Shown one piece after another: positions 43,801 to 53,662 of a DNA stretch of 64,000 nucleotides. Location: NCBI GenBank assembly GCA_032717465.1, contig CM064658.1:7032501-7096500 (forward strand). Direction: 5' to 3'. Both the position numbers and the translations under genes were made by a program. The number at the start of each line of letters is the position of its first letter. Position 1 is the first letter of the stretch. Under the pieces are notes generated by a model, which saw nothing but the letters and a program-made list of their open reading frames with translations, was not told the origin of the DNA and did no database searches. This DNA is from Coenobita brevimanus (taxonomy: Eukaryota; Arthropoda; Malacostraca; Decapoda; Coenobitidae).

Positions 43801-44189
43801 ATATATATGTTCAGCAGGCCCACGAGCAGTGCAGTTCCAGTCTGCACTAATCACATTTGTGCAGTAACATAATCCATACTCATATCAATCAGCATGGTAA
43901 CACCCCCCATCAGTATGACAAAATTCTTACTGGAGGGACCCCTCTGCACTCCATCTGAAGTTACCTAGTAGTGACAAATGCCAACATGGCCACCAAACAT
44001 GGCTGCTGCATCTCAGCAGCGCTTAACCCACAACCTGACAACAATGATAGGGGGCAGTTTGAGAGCTTTGAGGCCTAGCCTCAGCTCCAGAGGGGTTAGA
44101 AGCACTTCAATCTCCTCCTCTAGCCACTCAGCCTCAGATATCCACCCCCCCAACCATCTACACAACACTCTATCACTCTTCACGGTGAG
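43801..44189. other. Intronic stretch
   Basis: No exon or element recognised. Confidence 0.4.
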
Positions 44190-44191
44190 TA

Positions 44192-44964
44192 CAGTGAGTT
44201 CTCGAAATACGAAAACTCGATGTACGAATTTCCGATGGTACGAAAACGATGAATGTAAGACAAATTCCACAATGTGAAAGTATCTGTCTCAATGGTACGA
44301 AAAGTGATACGAGAGGAAATACGAAAAATTCAAAATGGGTGCGCTGCACAGTGCCGCACTCGCTTGCGGCAGGAAAACAATCTAACCCCTCTCTGGTAAA
44401 CATATTTTCACGCACTTCTCAGTCGAGTCACGTCCATCCTCTCCTCTCAGCTTTGCTGTACGTTACACAGTTTTTCATTGTTCTTCCTTGTTTCATATTT
44501 TCACCATGCCTCAAGAGCCCTGCATCATCTCCAGCATCTGGGGAACCAGCTGCCAAGAAGAAACAGCACTGTACTCTGACCCTGGAGAGGAAATTGGACC
44601 ATCAACAGCTTCAGAAACACCTGCACCAGTCGAGGGTCCCACCGTGTGATTTAGCACCATATCAACAAGACAAATCTCCAGCCGCAACACAGGTCTATAT
44701 TTAACAGTACAGTGTACTAATACTACAGTAATTAGTTGTATGTTTTATCTTTTTATGTCTGTACAATAGTATAGTACTGTATACATGTAATGCATACTTC
44801 TAAATAGGAGGGGTAAAGTTCAAGTGGGGGTCCAAAGGGCTCCTGGAATGCATCCCCCCCTTTATATGTATATTTCAATGGGGAAAATAGTTCCGATATA
44901 TGAAATTTCGGATTACGAAAGGTTAATTTGGTCCCTATCCCTTTCGTATTTCGAGGAATCACTG
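44192..44964 (+). mobile_element. Deleted pogo/Tigger-type element (773 bp)
   Basis: Termini CAGTGAGTTCTCGAAATACG and (reverse) CAGTGATTCCTCGAAATACG, TA on both sides (44190-44191, 44965-44966). Sub-terminal repeats of 'tacgaaa'. Internally there is a piece of transposase N-terminus (about 44525-44600: SGEPAAKKKQHCTLTLERKL), the segment before the helix-turn-helix. No catalytic domain. Confidence 0.8.
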
Positions 44965-44966
44965 TA

Positions 44967-45240
44967 CCCTGTGCGACAGAATATGCAGTATACTCTCAAT
45001 AACCTTTTCTTTCACCCAGTAACGTTTCCAGAGGCTGTATGTGTACTGCAATTAATGTCTGGTATGCTCAGGAGGGAGTAAAAACTTTTCAAGAGGGTCA
45101 GAGGGGGTACTCTGGGAAAATTCTTGGACATCTGTGGACTCATTTTCCACATAACATGGGTTAATGCATCCTTTTATGTGGTTTCCATTTGTGCTGTGAA
45201 ATGTCTAGACCCATTAACCACACTGCTTGAGAGGGAGGAA
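44967..45240. other. Intronic stretch
   Basis: Nothing recognised. Confidence 0.4.
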
Positions 45241-45322
45241 CACTGTATATGTATGTGTATATGTGTATGTATGTATGTGTGTATGTATATATGTATGTGT
45301 ATGTATATATATATATATAAGG
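45241..45322. repeat. (TATG)n/(TA)n microsatellite
   Basis: Mixed tgta/tgtatg repeats ending in (TA)n, directly before the LINE family a copy. Confidence 0.85.
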
Positions 45323-45339
45323 TTTACTGAGTGTGGTGG

Positions 45340-46785
45340 GGAAGGTACAGTATAAGGAAGAATTATTACAGAGAAAGTAAGAGAGATGTCAGAAGTCCTA
45401 ATGAGTAATGAACAGGGTGGCTTTACGAGTGGCAGAGGATGTGTGGATCAAATATGTGTAGTGAGACAGATAGCAGAGAAGGCTTGTGAGAAGGACCATT
45501 AGGTGTTTATGGCATTCGTGGATCTGGAAAAAGCATACAACAAAGTGGACAGAGGACTGTGGAAAGTTTTGTGCATGTACGGTGTAGATGGTACGCTGCT
45601 AGGTGCCATCAAGAGTTTTTATTATGGTAGTGAAGCATGTGTAAGGGTTAATGAGCATCTAAGAGAATGGTTCACGATCGGTGTGGGCGTGCGACAGGGT
45701 TGTGCGATGTCTCCGTGGTTGTTCAATATATATATGGATGGGGTGATGAGCAAATAAAAAACACGAGTAATGGAGAGAGGGATGGTGTTGGTAATGAATG
45801 GTGATGGATGGAATATCTCAAATTTGCTGTATGCTGATGATGCAGTGATACTTGCAAGTACCGGACAAGAACTTGGTAGGCTAGTGCAGAGTTTTGCTGA
45901 TGTCTGTGGGTGTTGTGCCTTGAGAGTAAATGTAGAAAAGAGTAAAGTGATGGTTACTGAAAGAGAAGGTGACTTCCACTGCAATGTTACAGTGAATGGA
46001 GAGAGAGACTGGAATTGGTGAGAGAGTTCTAATACCTGGGGACAGTGATAGAAAAGAGAGGAAAATGTGCAAAAGAAGTAGAAAGCAGAGTGACACAAGG
46101 AAAAGAAGTAGCTGGTGCAATGAAGGCCTTGATAGGAAACAGAGGCTTGAGTTGCAGCTGCACGAGGCTTACATGAAGAAGTGTTAGTGCCAGCTTTAAC
46201 ATATGAATGTGAGACTATGGTGTGGCATGATAATGAGATGTCAAGAGTAAAAGCAGTGGAGATAGGATTGCTGAGGAATACAGAGGGAGGATAGGATACG
46301 AAATAATGTGATTCATGAAAGATGTGGAGTGAGGAAGTCAGTGGACACCAAACTCAAAGAGAGTGTACCGAGATGGTATGGTCATGAAGAGAGAATGGAT
46401 AACACTAGAGTGGTGAAAAAGGTATACCTGAGCGAAGTTCAAGGAGGAAGGAGGCGAGGTAGGACAAGGAAAAGGTGGAGAGATATGGTGGATGAGTGTG
46501 TGAGGATAAGAGGTTTGGAAGTCAGTAAGGCCAGGGAACTGACAGGAGTTTGAGCTGGCTGGATGAATGTTGTGAAGAGAAGTGCATGATCAGGGATTTG
46601 GCACCCCTTATTAACGTGGCAACGTCTGGACTGACTCTATCAGATATGTTACAGAACGTGGTGAGTGTTTTTAGCATATCAGATAGAGCCAGGATTCCAG
46701 GGACTTGAATGATGAGTGAATGGAAGTGTGGCCCATTGGATTGGGCAAATCTGGGCTGTCTGGACATTGCTACTCCTCACCCATA
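45340..46785 (+). mobile_element. RTE-like LINE family a, 5'-truncated copy
   Basis: Starts in the reverse transcriptase finger region (NEQGGFTSGRGCVDQI) and ends with a 3' UTR matching the reverse complement of 10460-10750, followed by (AT)n. Confidence 0.8.
45345..46553 (+). pseudogene. RTE-like LINE family a ORF2, broken
   Basis: FVDLEKAYNKVDRGLWKVLC (first Asp; one residue lost), VRQGCAMSPWLFNIYMDGV and LLYADDAVILAS (catalytic) are readable, then frameshifts near 46015 and 46180. The end (GHEERMDNTRVVKKVYLSE, RRRGRTRKRWRDMV) is in another frame. Stops at 45500 and 45755. Close relative of 10443-11830. Confidence 0.75.
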
Positions 46786-46797
46786 TATATATATTAT

Positions 46798-46868
46798 TGT
46801 GGCCTATATGACTGGATTTATATATATATATATATATACAGTATATAAATCCAGTCATATAGGCCACA
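46798..46868. repeat. Perfect 27-bp-arm hairpin around (TA)n
   Basis: Left arm tgtggcctatatgactggat + ttatata, right arm its exact complement (46842-46868), loop about 17 bases of TA repeat plus cag. Located at the 3' end of the LINE family a copy. Confidence 0.85.
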
Positions 46869-46874
46869 CATTCA

Positions 46875-47165
46875 TTACCCCAATTTACTGTTTTTTCAGC
46901 TAAGGATAAGATGAGGTAAGATCCAGAAACGAGAGACAACACAAAAGTATAGCTTTCAAATAAGTGTACTAAATGAAATGGGTCATACGAAATATATACT
47001 TCATCACCATCCAAACCCCCAATCCCTTCTCAGGATGGGGTGAGGTAAGGTCAACAGAGCAAGTAAAAAATTAACGAAACGAGAAATGACTGAAGTCTGC
47101 CCAATTAAATGGGCCACATGCTCATTCATCCACCATTCAAACCCCTGGTATCCTGACTCCATCCC
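46875..47165 (-). mobile_element. RTE-like family a tail repeats (two)
   Basis: 46890-46990 and 47000-47165 each carry parts of the family a 3' UTR in reverse ('caggatggggtgaggtaagg', 'aattaaatgggccacatg', 'ccaccattcaaacccctgg'). The second ends about 16 bp from the donor of the chromodomain exon at 47181. Confidence 0.55.
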
Positions 47166-47180
47166 ACTCCCTGGTTTCAC

Positions 47181-47354
47181 CTCATATGTCTCCTCCATGT
47201 TGCGTCCAGCCGTCTTGAAGTATTTGTTCAGTAGGTCATCACAGTTGAGTTGAGCTTCGGGTACCCAGGAATCATCTCGGGGACCGAACCCCTTCCACCT
47301 CACCTTGTACTCTGTGAACCGCCCACGCACACGATGGTCAACTACTGCTTCTAC
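47181..47354 (-). CDS. Multi-chromodomain gene, chromodomain exon (E4)
   Basis: 174 bp, 58 codons, phase 0 at both ends. Acceptor TTACAG ending at 47355, donor GAG|GTGAAA at 47181/47180. Reads VEAVVDHRVRGRFTEYKVRW, KGFGPRDDSWVPEAQLN, then the closing helix (CDDLLNKYFKTA). Cage residues: Y from the end of the preceding exon (EEYE), W of VRW, F of KGF, so a complete aromatic cage is formed only after splicing. It ends ETYE, giving the first aromatic for the next chromodomain in turn. The Glu after the third-strand Trp is Val. Confidence 0.88.
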
Positions 47355-47400
47355 CTGTAACAAGTATGTTGGTGCCGTTAGTATCATCACCATCATCATT

Positions 47401-47700
47401 ATCTCCAATACCTTACTTCCACTTGGGAACCTACAATCAAGGGATGGCAGTTACAGAAATGCTTACACACTACTTTATCTTCACAAATCTTTCTCACTCT
47501 CAAACACTCATCTTTGACTGATGTACTCCTCCACTTTTTTCCATACCACTAAGGCCTGCTTCTACCAACATACCCTTCTCTCAAACTCTCTCAAATGGTC
47601 CTCTATCACTTCCTTTTCCCTCACTCATATACTGCTCCGGCCTCTTATTCCAAACCACACAGAGTCTGCCTCTACCAACACAACCCTCTGTCTCACATAC
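47401..47700. other. Intron with diverged internal duplication
   Basis: Two diverged copies of a segment of about 110 bp, sharing 'gcctgcttctaccaaca' / 'tctgcctctaccaaca', fill most of the intron between the linker and chromodomain exons. Confidence 0.4.
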
Positions 47701-47704
47701 ACAC

Positions 47705-47847
47705 CTCATATTCCTCCGGCTCCTGCTTCACCACTTTTTTAGTGTGTGCCGGTCGTTTCTTCCTGGGAGTAGGTTTCACTGCGGGTCTGGACTCAGTGAA
47801 GGACGTTTTTGGACGCCTACTTCTTGTACCTGCTGGAATGACCTCAT
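47705..47847 (-). CDS. Multi-chromodomain gene, basic linker exon (E3)
   Basis: 143 bp. Acceptor TATTCCAG ending at 47848, donor GAG|GTGTGT at 47705/47704. It begins with two bases (AT) that complete the GAT codon begun by the single base left at the end of exon 57145-57253, and ends in phase 0. The peptide is Pro/Lys/Arg/Thr rich (GTRSRRPKTS, KPTPRKKRPAHTKKVVK), as in a flexible DNA- or RNA-contacting linker with a possible nuclear localisation signal. It closes with QEPEEYE, the conserved lead-in to a chromodomain. Confidence 0.82.
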
Positions 47848-48112
47848 CTGGAATAGGGAAACAATCACTGAATTGCAGGATTATGCCATCATGATACAGA
47901 CAGAAGTATGTAGACAGATACATGAATATTAATACACAAACTGATCGAATGAACTCAACTATATGGGTAAAGAATATAACATAGCTACATAACTAGCTCT
48001 GTCTACTACGGGATTATGGCATCTGGTTGTAGACAGACAGATACACATATACACAGACTGATGGAATAAACTCAAACATGTAGAAAAGAAAAATACTGTA
48101 ACATGATAAATA

Positions 48113-48268
48113 ACTATAGTCGGTTTCAGGGAGTCTGACACACTGATTTTGCCAACTAAGGACAGGTGGAATTCGTAACACTGCTTGATGATCTCAGCCA
48201 GTGATTGGTCAATTTCCATTGTGTTTGAACATGCACCAAATTGACTTTGTATTCCAACCAAAACTCTC
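48113..48268 (-). repeat. Dispersed repeat G, copy 1
   Basis: About 155 bp matching 56060-56207 in opposite orientation: 'tatagtcggtttcagggagt', 'gaca.gtggaat', 'ttgactttgtattccaacca'. A reading frame across it is not supported as an exon, because the other copy does not keep it. Confidence 0.75.
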
Positions 48269-48344
48269 ATTCATTTGTAAGGTACTGGATTATACAGATA
48301 CAAATTAAAGCAATGGTATCTGTAATGAAAAATGTGCCTTTTAA

Positions 48345-49101
48345 CCCGCGGCATCCCGTCGACGTTCTTTAACATCCACACGTTTTGTCACTGCCCATCC
48401 CGTCGACGTACATAAACGCGAAAAAATTGCAAGGTCCCTAATTTGCACAATTTTCAATTTTCGCAAGTCATTTTTGGTACGTATACACGTGACACCCTCC
48501 TCAACATGATGCCAGGCAGGGACAATGCCTTACCCAGCATGACCTCCTCCCCCCCCCCTGCATGCCATTGTCTCAGCAATTCAACTGTTATCAGTGACCT
48601 GGCCAGTAAAGCCATGTCATGCCACAGTACGAAATTCAGGGCCAGAGTGATTCCCCAATCAATGACAATGTGGAGGACAAACTTTACATAGCATTAAAGG
48701 AAGAAACAGAAATGATGATCAGGTAATGTGGCAAAAAAAGGTCAGGTATTAGTGAGTGAAACAATGCTTATAATGCCTATATTACTGCTTGAAAACCAAT
48801 AAACTCTCTTACTACATATAAATTCGTACCAAGCAAATAAATAAATACCGTTTATGAGTGGTGTGAAATAGTTATCCTCCCATAGAACTCGTTTTCTTTG
48901 GTGCCAGCCCGATAGAAAACCCAGTAAGGTAAGGAGGTACTCCTACCTGTAATGAGTATTTTAAACCTCAGGTGAGCGATTTCTCTATGAATTTTCGATG
49001 TTTCTCACCAAAAGCGAAGGTTTGAGCCAAAAAAATAATTTTCCTAAAATGGTCGGGATTGGGGGGAGTCAGTGGTGGAAAAGTGGTCGAGGTGGGGCGG
49101 G
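48345..49101. mobile_element. piggyBac-type deletion element (757 bp)
   Basis: TTAA at 48341-48344 and 49102-49105. Starts CCCGCGGCATCCCGTCGACG and ends GGGGCGGG, obeying TTAA-CCC...GGG-TTAA. An internal near-repeat 'catcccgtcgacgt' occurs at 48353 and 48397. No transposase recognised. Terminal inverted repeats beyond the CCC/GGG are not obvious. Confidence 0.5.
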
Positions 49102-49371
49102 TTAAATTACCAGAGATAATCCTGAACAACACTGATAACAAACCAAAAAAAGTCTCAACTGGATGCATACGGACACAGTTAGGAACTGTGGCTGGAATTC
49201 GTACGTTCATTGCAAAGTGGTCCCGAGGTCCTGTGAAGGCTCGAATATTTTTCCCACCACTACTACACAGTGTCACGGTCTACAGTCTACACCAGGCCCT
49301 TCACTACCTCATCTATTAATAAACAACCTTACCCTAGATACACTTATCTTCTAATAATTATGATTTGTGTA

Positions 49372-49372
<1 letters not shown>

Positions 49373-49433
<61 letters not shown>
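49373..49433. repeat. (CA)n tract at 5' end of LINE copy 2
   Basis: Perfect CA run of about 60 bp; the LINE 5' end (gagcagccggagag) follows directly. Confidence 0.95.
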
Positions 49434-49437
<4 letters not shown>

Positions 49438-49650
49438 CAGCCGGAGAGAGAGGTCGTCCCAGGCATCGCTCCTAACCTTGAGTAGTTTCAGGAATTTTGT
49501 CTGTCCTGTCTCCTAGGGTCTTTCTTTAAATTTAAAATAATGAAAGTTGGTAGACTACCAAAAATGTAAAGATTTGTTGGCAATAGTATACATGAATGTT
49601 TGTGGCTTATTCGGTAACAGCTGTTTAGGTACTTGATCGGTACGTTAAAG

Positions 49651-50544
49651 ATGGCCGAAAATGTAAACAATGAGGGAATGGAATTTCAAGGATTTGATGC
49701 TAATACTAATGTCATGGACCTGGTGAAAACATTAATTATGAGGATTAGTGAACTCGAAAAAAAAGTAGAGAATCTAGTGATAAAGGATGTGTCAGGAAAT
49801 ACGGAAACCACCAAACAGAGTCTAATCCAGTCCAACGAAACAGCCAATGAAGAGATTAAGAATTTGAAGAGGGAAAATGTTGAACTGAGGAGGAAACTTG
49901 AAGAGAGTACTAATAAAACGGAGAAGGTGAGTAATGTACTAGAAGAACACAAGGCAAAGTGGGCACACGTAGAAGAAGAACAGAAAGAAGTGGTCAGCTT
50001 AAGAGAGATCATCCAGGAAGAAAGGGAAATGAACAAGAAAGAAATGGAAGAAAATGTAGTGAAAATACTGAAGAAAAAAGAGAAAATAGTGAGAGAAACT
50101 GTAGAAAGGAACAGATGTGTGGTAGTATTTGGAAACAGGGAAGAGGAAGAAAAGGTTAGGTTCGCAAGACTCGAGAGAGACACGAACATGGTGAGAGGAA
50201 TATTAGGCAAGATTGACCCCAAAGGAGACAAGTGGGTAAAAGAAATTGAGGAAGTAAGGAGGATAAGGCCTTATAAGAAAGGGGAAACAAGACCAATGAG
50301 AGTCAAGTTTACATCAGAAAGTGTAATAAATGAGATACTTAAAGTGACCTGGAAATTAAGCAAAGAGGCGGGGATGGAAAATATTATAATAAGAAAAGAT
50401 CTGAATGAAGAAGAAAGAGAAGTTTTAAAATCATTAAAGGAAGAAGTAAAGGAAAAAAATGATAAGAGGACAGAGGAAGAACGTAATACTTTTTTTTGGA
50501 GAGTATTGGATATGAAAGTAAGGAAATGGTATTTAAGGAAATAG
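49651..50544 (+). CDS. CR1-like LINE ORF1 protein
   Basis: 297 residues from ATG at 49651 (MAENVNNEG). The upstream in-frame codon at 49633 is TTG, so not chosen. Residues about 25-150 are charged and heptad-like (LEKKVENLV, LKRENVELRRKLEE, EEERE/KKE runs), predicting a long coiled coil. Residues about 155-260 (RNRCVVVFGNREEEE, then RRIRPYKKGETRPMRVKF) resemble the RNA-recognition and C-terminal domains of L1-type ORF1 proteins. Role by family: trimeric RNA-binding chaperone packaging the LINE RNA. The frame is intact. ORF2 starts inside its last 19 bases. Confidence 0.75.
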   Translation: MAENVNNEGMEFQGFDANTNVMDLVKTLIMRISELEKKVENLVIKDVSGNTETTKQSLIQSNETANEEIKNLKRENVELRRKLEESTNKTEKVSNVLEEHKAKWAHVEEEQKEVVSLREIIQEEREMNKKEMEENVVKILKKKEKIVRETVERNRCVVVFGNREEEEKVRFARLERDTNMVRGILGKIDPKGDKWVKEIEEVRRIRPYKKGETRPMRVKFTSESVINEILKVTWKLSKEAGMENIIIRKDLNEEEREVLKSLKEEVKEKNDKRTEEERNTFFWRVLDMKVRKWYLRK

Positions 50545-53468
50545 AAGTGAAGGAAACTAGGGGGGATGGTTGTGAAAGATCAGAAGTTGAGGAAGTGGTA
50601 CGGACAGAGAGTAGGAGAGAAGAGGGTATTAATAATGTCAAAAATAATTTGAAGGTGATATATACTAATGTTGATGGTTTCATATCGACAAGGATCGAAA
50701 TTAATGATTTCTTGAGAGAACATGAACCTGATGTCATGTGCTTTGTAGAGACCAAATTAAGAGAAGATATTGATGTTCATTTGGGAGATGGTAAATACAA
50801 ACTGTGGAGAAAAGACAGAAAAGAAAAAAAGGGAGGAGGAGTGATGATAGCAGTGAAGAACAACATAAATGTAGATACTGTGGAAATGGGAGAAGGCAGG
50901 GCTGAAGTGATATATATGAAATTAGAAACTGGAGAGAATGTTAAGAGAGATATGGCGGTAGTGTATGTTCCCCCAAAGACGAGAGCATGGAAGGATGACG
51001 AATACCATGAGATGTTGTCAGATATGGCTAGCAACTTGCAAAAAATAATTGAGAAAAGCAATAATATAATTTTGGTGGGTGACTTTAATTGTAAAGAGGT
51101 GAACTGGGAGGAATGGTACTCGGGAGGCGGCGAGGATTTGTGGGGTACTCTGTTATTAAATATAATAATGAATAATGTGATGACGCAGTGGGTCAAAGAA
51201 GAGACACGGTTTCGAGGTGAAGATACACCAGCAAGGTTAGATTTACTGTTCACCAAAGAACCCGATGTAATAGAATCATTGGAATATCTCTGTCCTTTGG
51301 GAAAAAGTGATCACGTGGTCATTGAGTTCCAGATGTTAATAGGAAACGTCGAGCCAAGAGACGAGCTTCATATACAGGGAAGATACAACTTTGGCAAAGC
51401 AAATTTTACAGGATTGAGAAACTTTTTTGAAAATGCAGATTGGAGAAAATTCAGAGAAACAAGAGAGATACAGAGGAAGTGGGATATCTTTCTAGACCTC
51501 TATAATTTGGGAGTGGAAAAATTTGTACCAAGAGTAAGAGGGAAAGAAAACAGGAAAAAGGAGTGGTTTAATAGAAGGTGTATGATAGCCAAAAAAGAGA
51601 GAGATAAGGCGTGGAACAATTGGAGAAAGAGAGGTAACGACAGAACAAAGGAAGAATATAAAAGAACAAGAAACGAATACACAAGAATACGTAGGGAAGA
51701 AGAACGGAATTTTGAAAAAGGTATAATTGACAAATGCAAGGATGAACCCAAACTGTTTTATAGATTTGTTAATGGCAAACTGAAACAAAAGGAAGGAATC
51801 ACCAAGCTGAAAGTAGATGGAGAGGTCTTTAAGGATGCAGCAATGCAAGCAGAAATAATGAACAAACGTTTCCAGTCAGTTTTCACTAAAGAAAAGGAGC
51901 TTGTGGATGGGGAGGGAGTGATTAGAAATGTTCCGGTGATGAAAGATATAAAAGTGGAGGTACAGGAAGAGTATAAATTACTGGAAACTCAAGATGTAAG
52001 GAAAGCCCCAGGACCTGATGGAATTTCTAATTGGGTACTGAAGGAATGCAGAGAACAACTGGCGGAAAAAATCACAGCTTAATTGTATGCTCACTGGAAG
52101 AGGGGAAAGTGCCAAAAGAATGGAAGAGGGCAAATGTGGTACCAATTTACAAGGGAGGAAACAGGGAAGAACCCCTGAATTATAGACCAGTGTCTCTAAC
52201 CAGCATGGTCGCAAAATTGTGTGAGAGAATCCTGAAAGACAGATGGATAAAATATCTGGAAGAGATGAATATTTTGGCTGAATGTCAGTTTGGATTCAGA
52301 AGTGGAAGGTCATGTGTTTCAAACTTGTTGAGCTTTTACTCAAGAGCGATTGATGTGGTACAGGAGAGAGATGGTTGGGTGGATTGTGTGTACTTAGACT
52401 TAGAGAAGGCCTTTGACAAGGTACCTCGTAAGAGACTAATGTGGAAACTAGAATATATAGGAGGACTAAAGGGGAAACTTCTGGAATGGATGAGAGACTT
52501 TTTGAGAGACAGACAAATGAGGACAGTAATAAAGGAAAAGATGTCTGGATGGAGGGAGGTAACAAGTGGAGTGCTCAGTGTTGGCGCCAGTAATGTTCCT
52601 GATTTACGTAAATGATATGGTAGATGGAGTGAACAGTTATGCGAGTCTGTTTGCTGATGATGTAAAGATCTTGAGGAAGATAGAGGTTGAGGAGGATTGT
52701 AAAATACTGCAGGAGGATTTGAATAGGATACACAATTGGAGCCGGACGTGGGAAATGAAATTTAATGTAAAGAAATGTAAAATATTGGAAATGGGTAAAA
52801 GTACCAGGAGGCCATCACTGAATTATTTTTTGGGTAATGAATTAATCACAAAAAGGAGAGAAGAGAAAGATTTGGGAGTGCTGGTCCAAGATAGTTTGTC
52901 ACCAGAAAAGCACATTAACAAGATAGTTGGAGAGACTTATAAGCTCTTGACTAACATAAGAGTAGCATTTCATTATATGGATGAGGAAATGATGAAAAAA
53001 TTGATAGTGGCCATGATCCGCCCCAGGTTAGAATATGCAGCGGTAGTGTGGTCCCCACACAAAAAGAAAGATATAAACAAGATTGAGAGAATACAAAGAA
53101 CAGCAACCAAGATGGTCCCCAGTCTGACAGACCTGTCATACAGAGAGAGGCTGGAAAAACTGGATTTGCCTTCGTTAGAGGAAAGGAGAAAGAGGGGAGA
53201 CATGATTGCGGTGTTCAGGACCATGGTGGGAGTAGATAAAATTGACAAAGAAGATCTGTTTGTATGGGATAAGAGAGCAACAAGAGGACATGGAATGAAA
53301 TTGAAAAAGTCAAGCTGCTTGAAGGATATCAAGAAATATAGCTTTCCATACAGATGTATAGACTTATGGAATAGCCTGGACAAAGAGATCGTCCAGTCTA
53401 AAAACTTAAACGAGTTTAAAGTTAAATTCGACTCATTGAGAAACAGCGACGGAAACCCACGAGCATAG
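50526..53468 (+). pseudogene. CR1-like LINE ORF2 (endonuclease + RT), two frameshifts
   Basis: From ATG at 50526. APE-type endonuclease (about 50650-51330): IYTNVDGF, FVETKL, GGGVMIAVK, VYVPP, LVGDFNC, RLDLLF and the closing SDHVVIEF. Then the linker and reverse transcriptase: RKAPGPDGISNWVL, YRPVSLTS, LDLEKAFDKVPRKRL, FADDVKIL (about 52655), ending NPRA. Lesions relative to copy 1: one base lost at about 52069, which brings a stop at 52080, and eight bases lost at about 52571, deleting the conserved PQGS box. Otherwise open, so inactivation is recent. Confidence 0.87.
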
Positions 53469-53655
53469 TACATTCCGTGTATATCACAATTAGGTATATT
53501 CTTAAATATTTGGAACGACTTAGACAAAGAGGTGGTGCATGAGAAAAACATTCATGTGTGTAAAGGTAGACTTGATAAATGTGGATATGGAGACAGGACA
53601 ACACGAGCATTGCTCAATTCCTGTATACTACAAATAGGTAAATACAAATAGGTAA

Positions 53656-53662
53656 ATACACA
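53656..53662. other. Junction between LINE copies 2 and 3
   Basis: Copy 2's tail (ggtaaatac) meets 'acacaaaccc', where copy 3 begins. Only a few CA units remain between them. Confidence 0.8.

Larger units (their letters stand above)
49434..53655 (+). mobile_element. CR1-like non-LTR retrotransposon, full-length copy 2
   Basis: About 4.2 kb: 5' UTR of about 215 bp, ORF1, overlapping ORF2, 3' UTR and a tail with two copies of 'aaataggtaaatac'. The 5' end sits on (CA)n and the 3' end runs into 'acacac' before copy 3. Inactivated only by two small ORF2 lesions. Confidence 0.88.

Noticed and set aside
47959..48270. Exon with a peptide starting MEIDQSLAEIIKQ
   Set aside because: It lies in dispersed repeat G and the inverted copy at 56060-56207 does not keep the frame.
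50777..51256. Reverse-strand frames across the LINE ORFs
   Set aside because: Antisense shadows of endonuclease and reverse transcriptase coding sequence.
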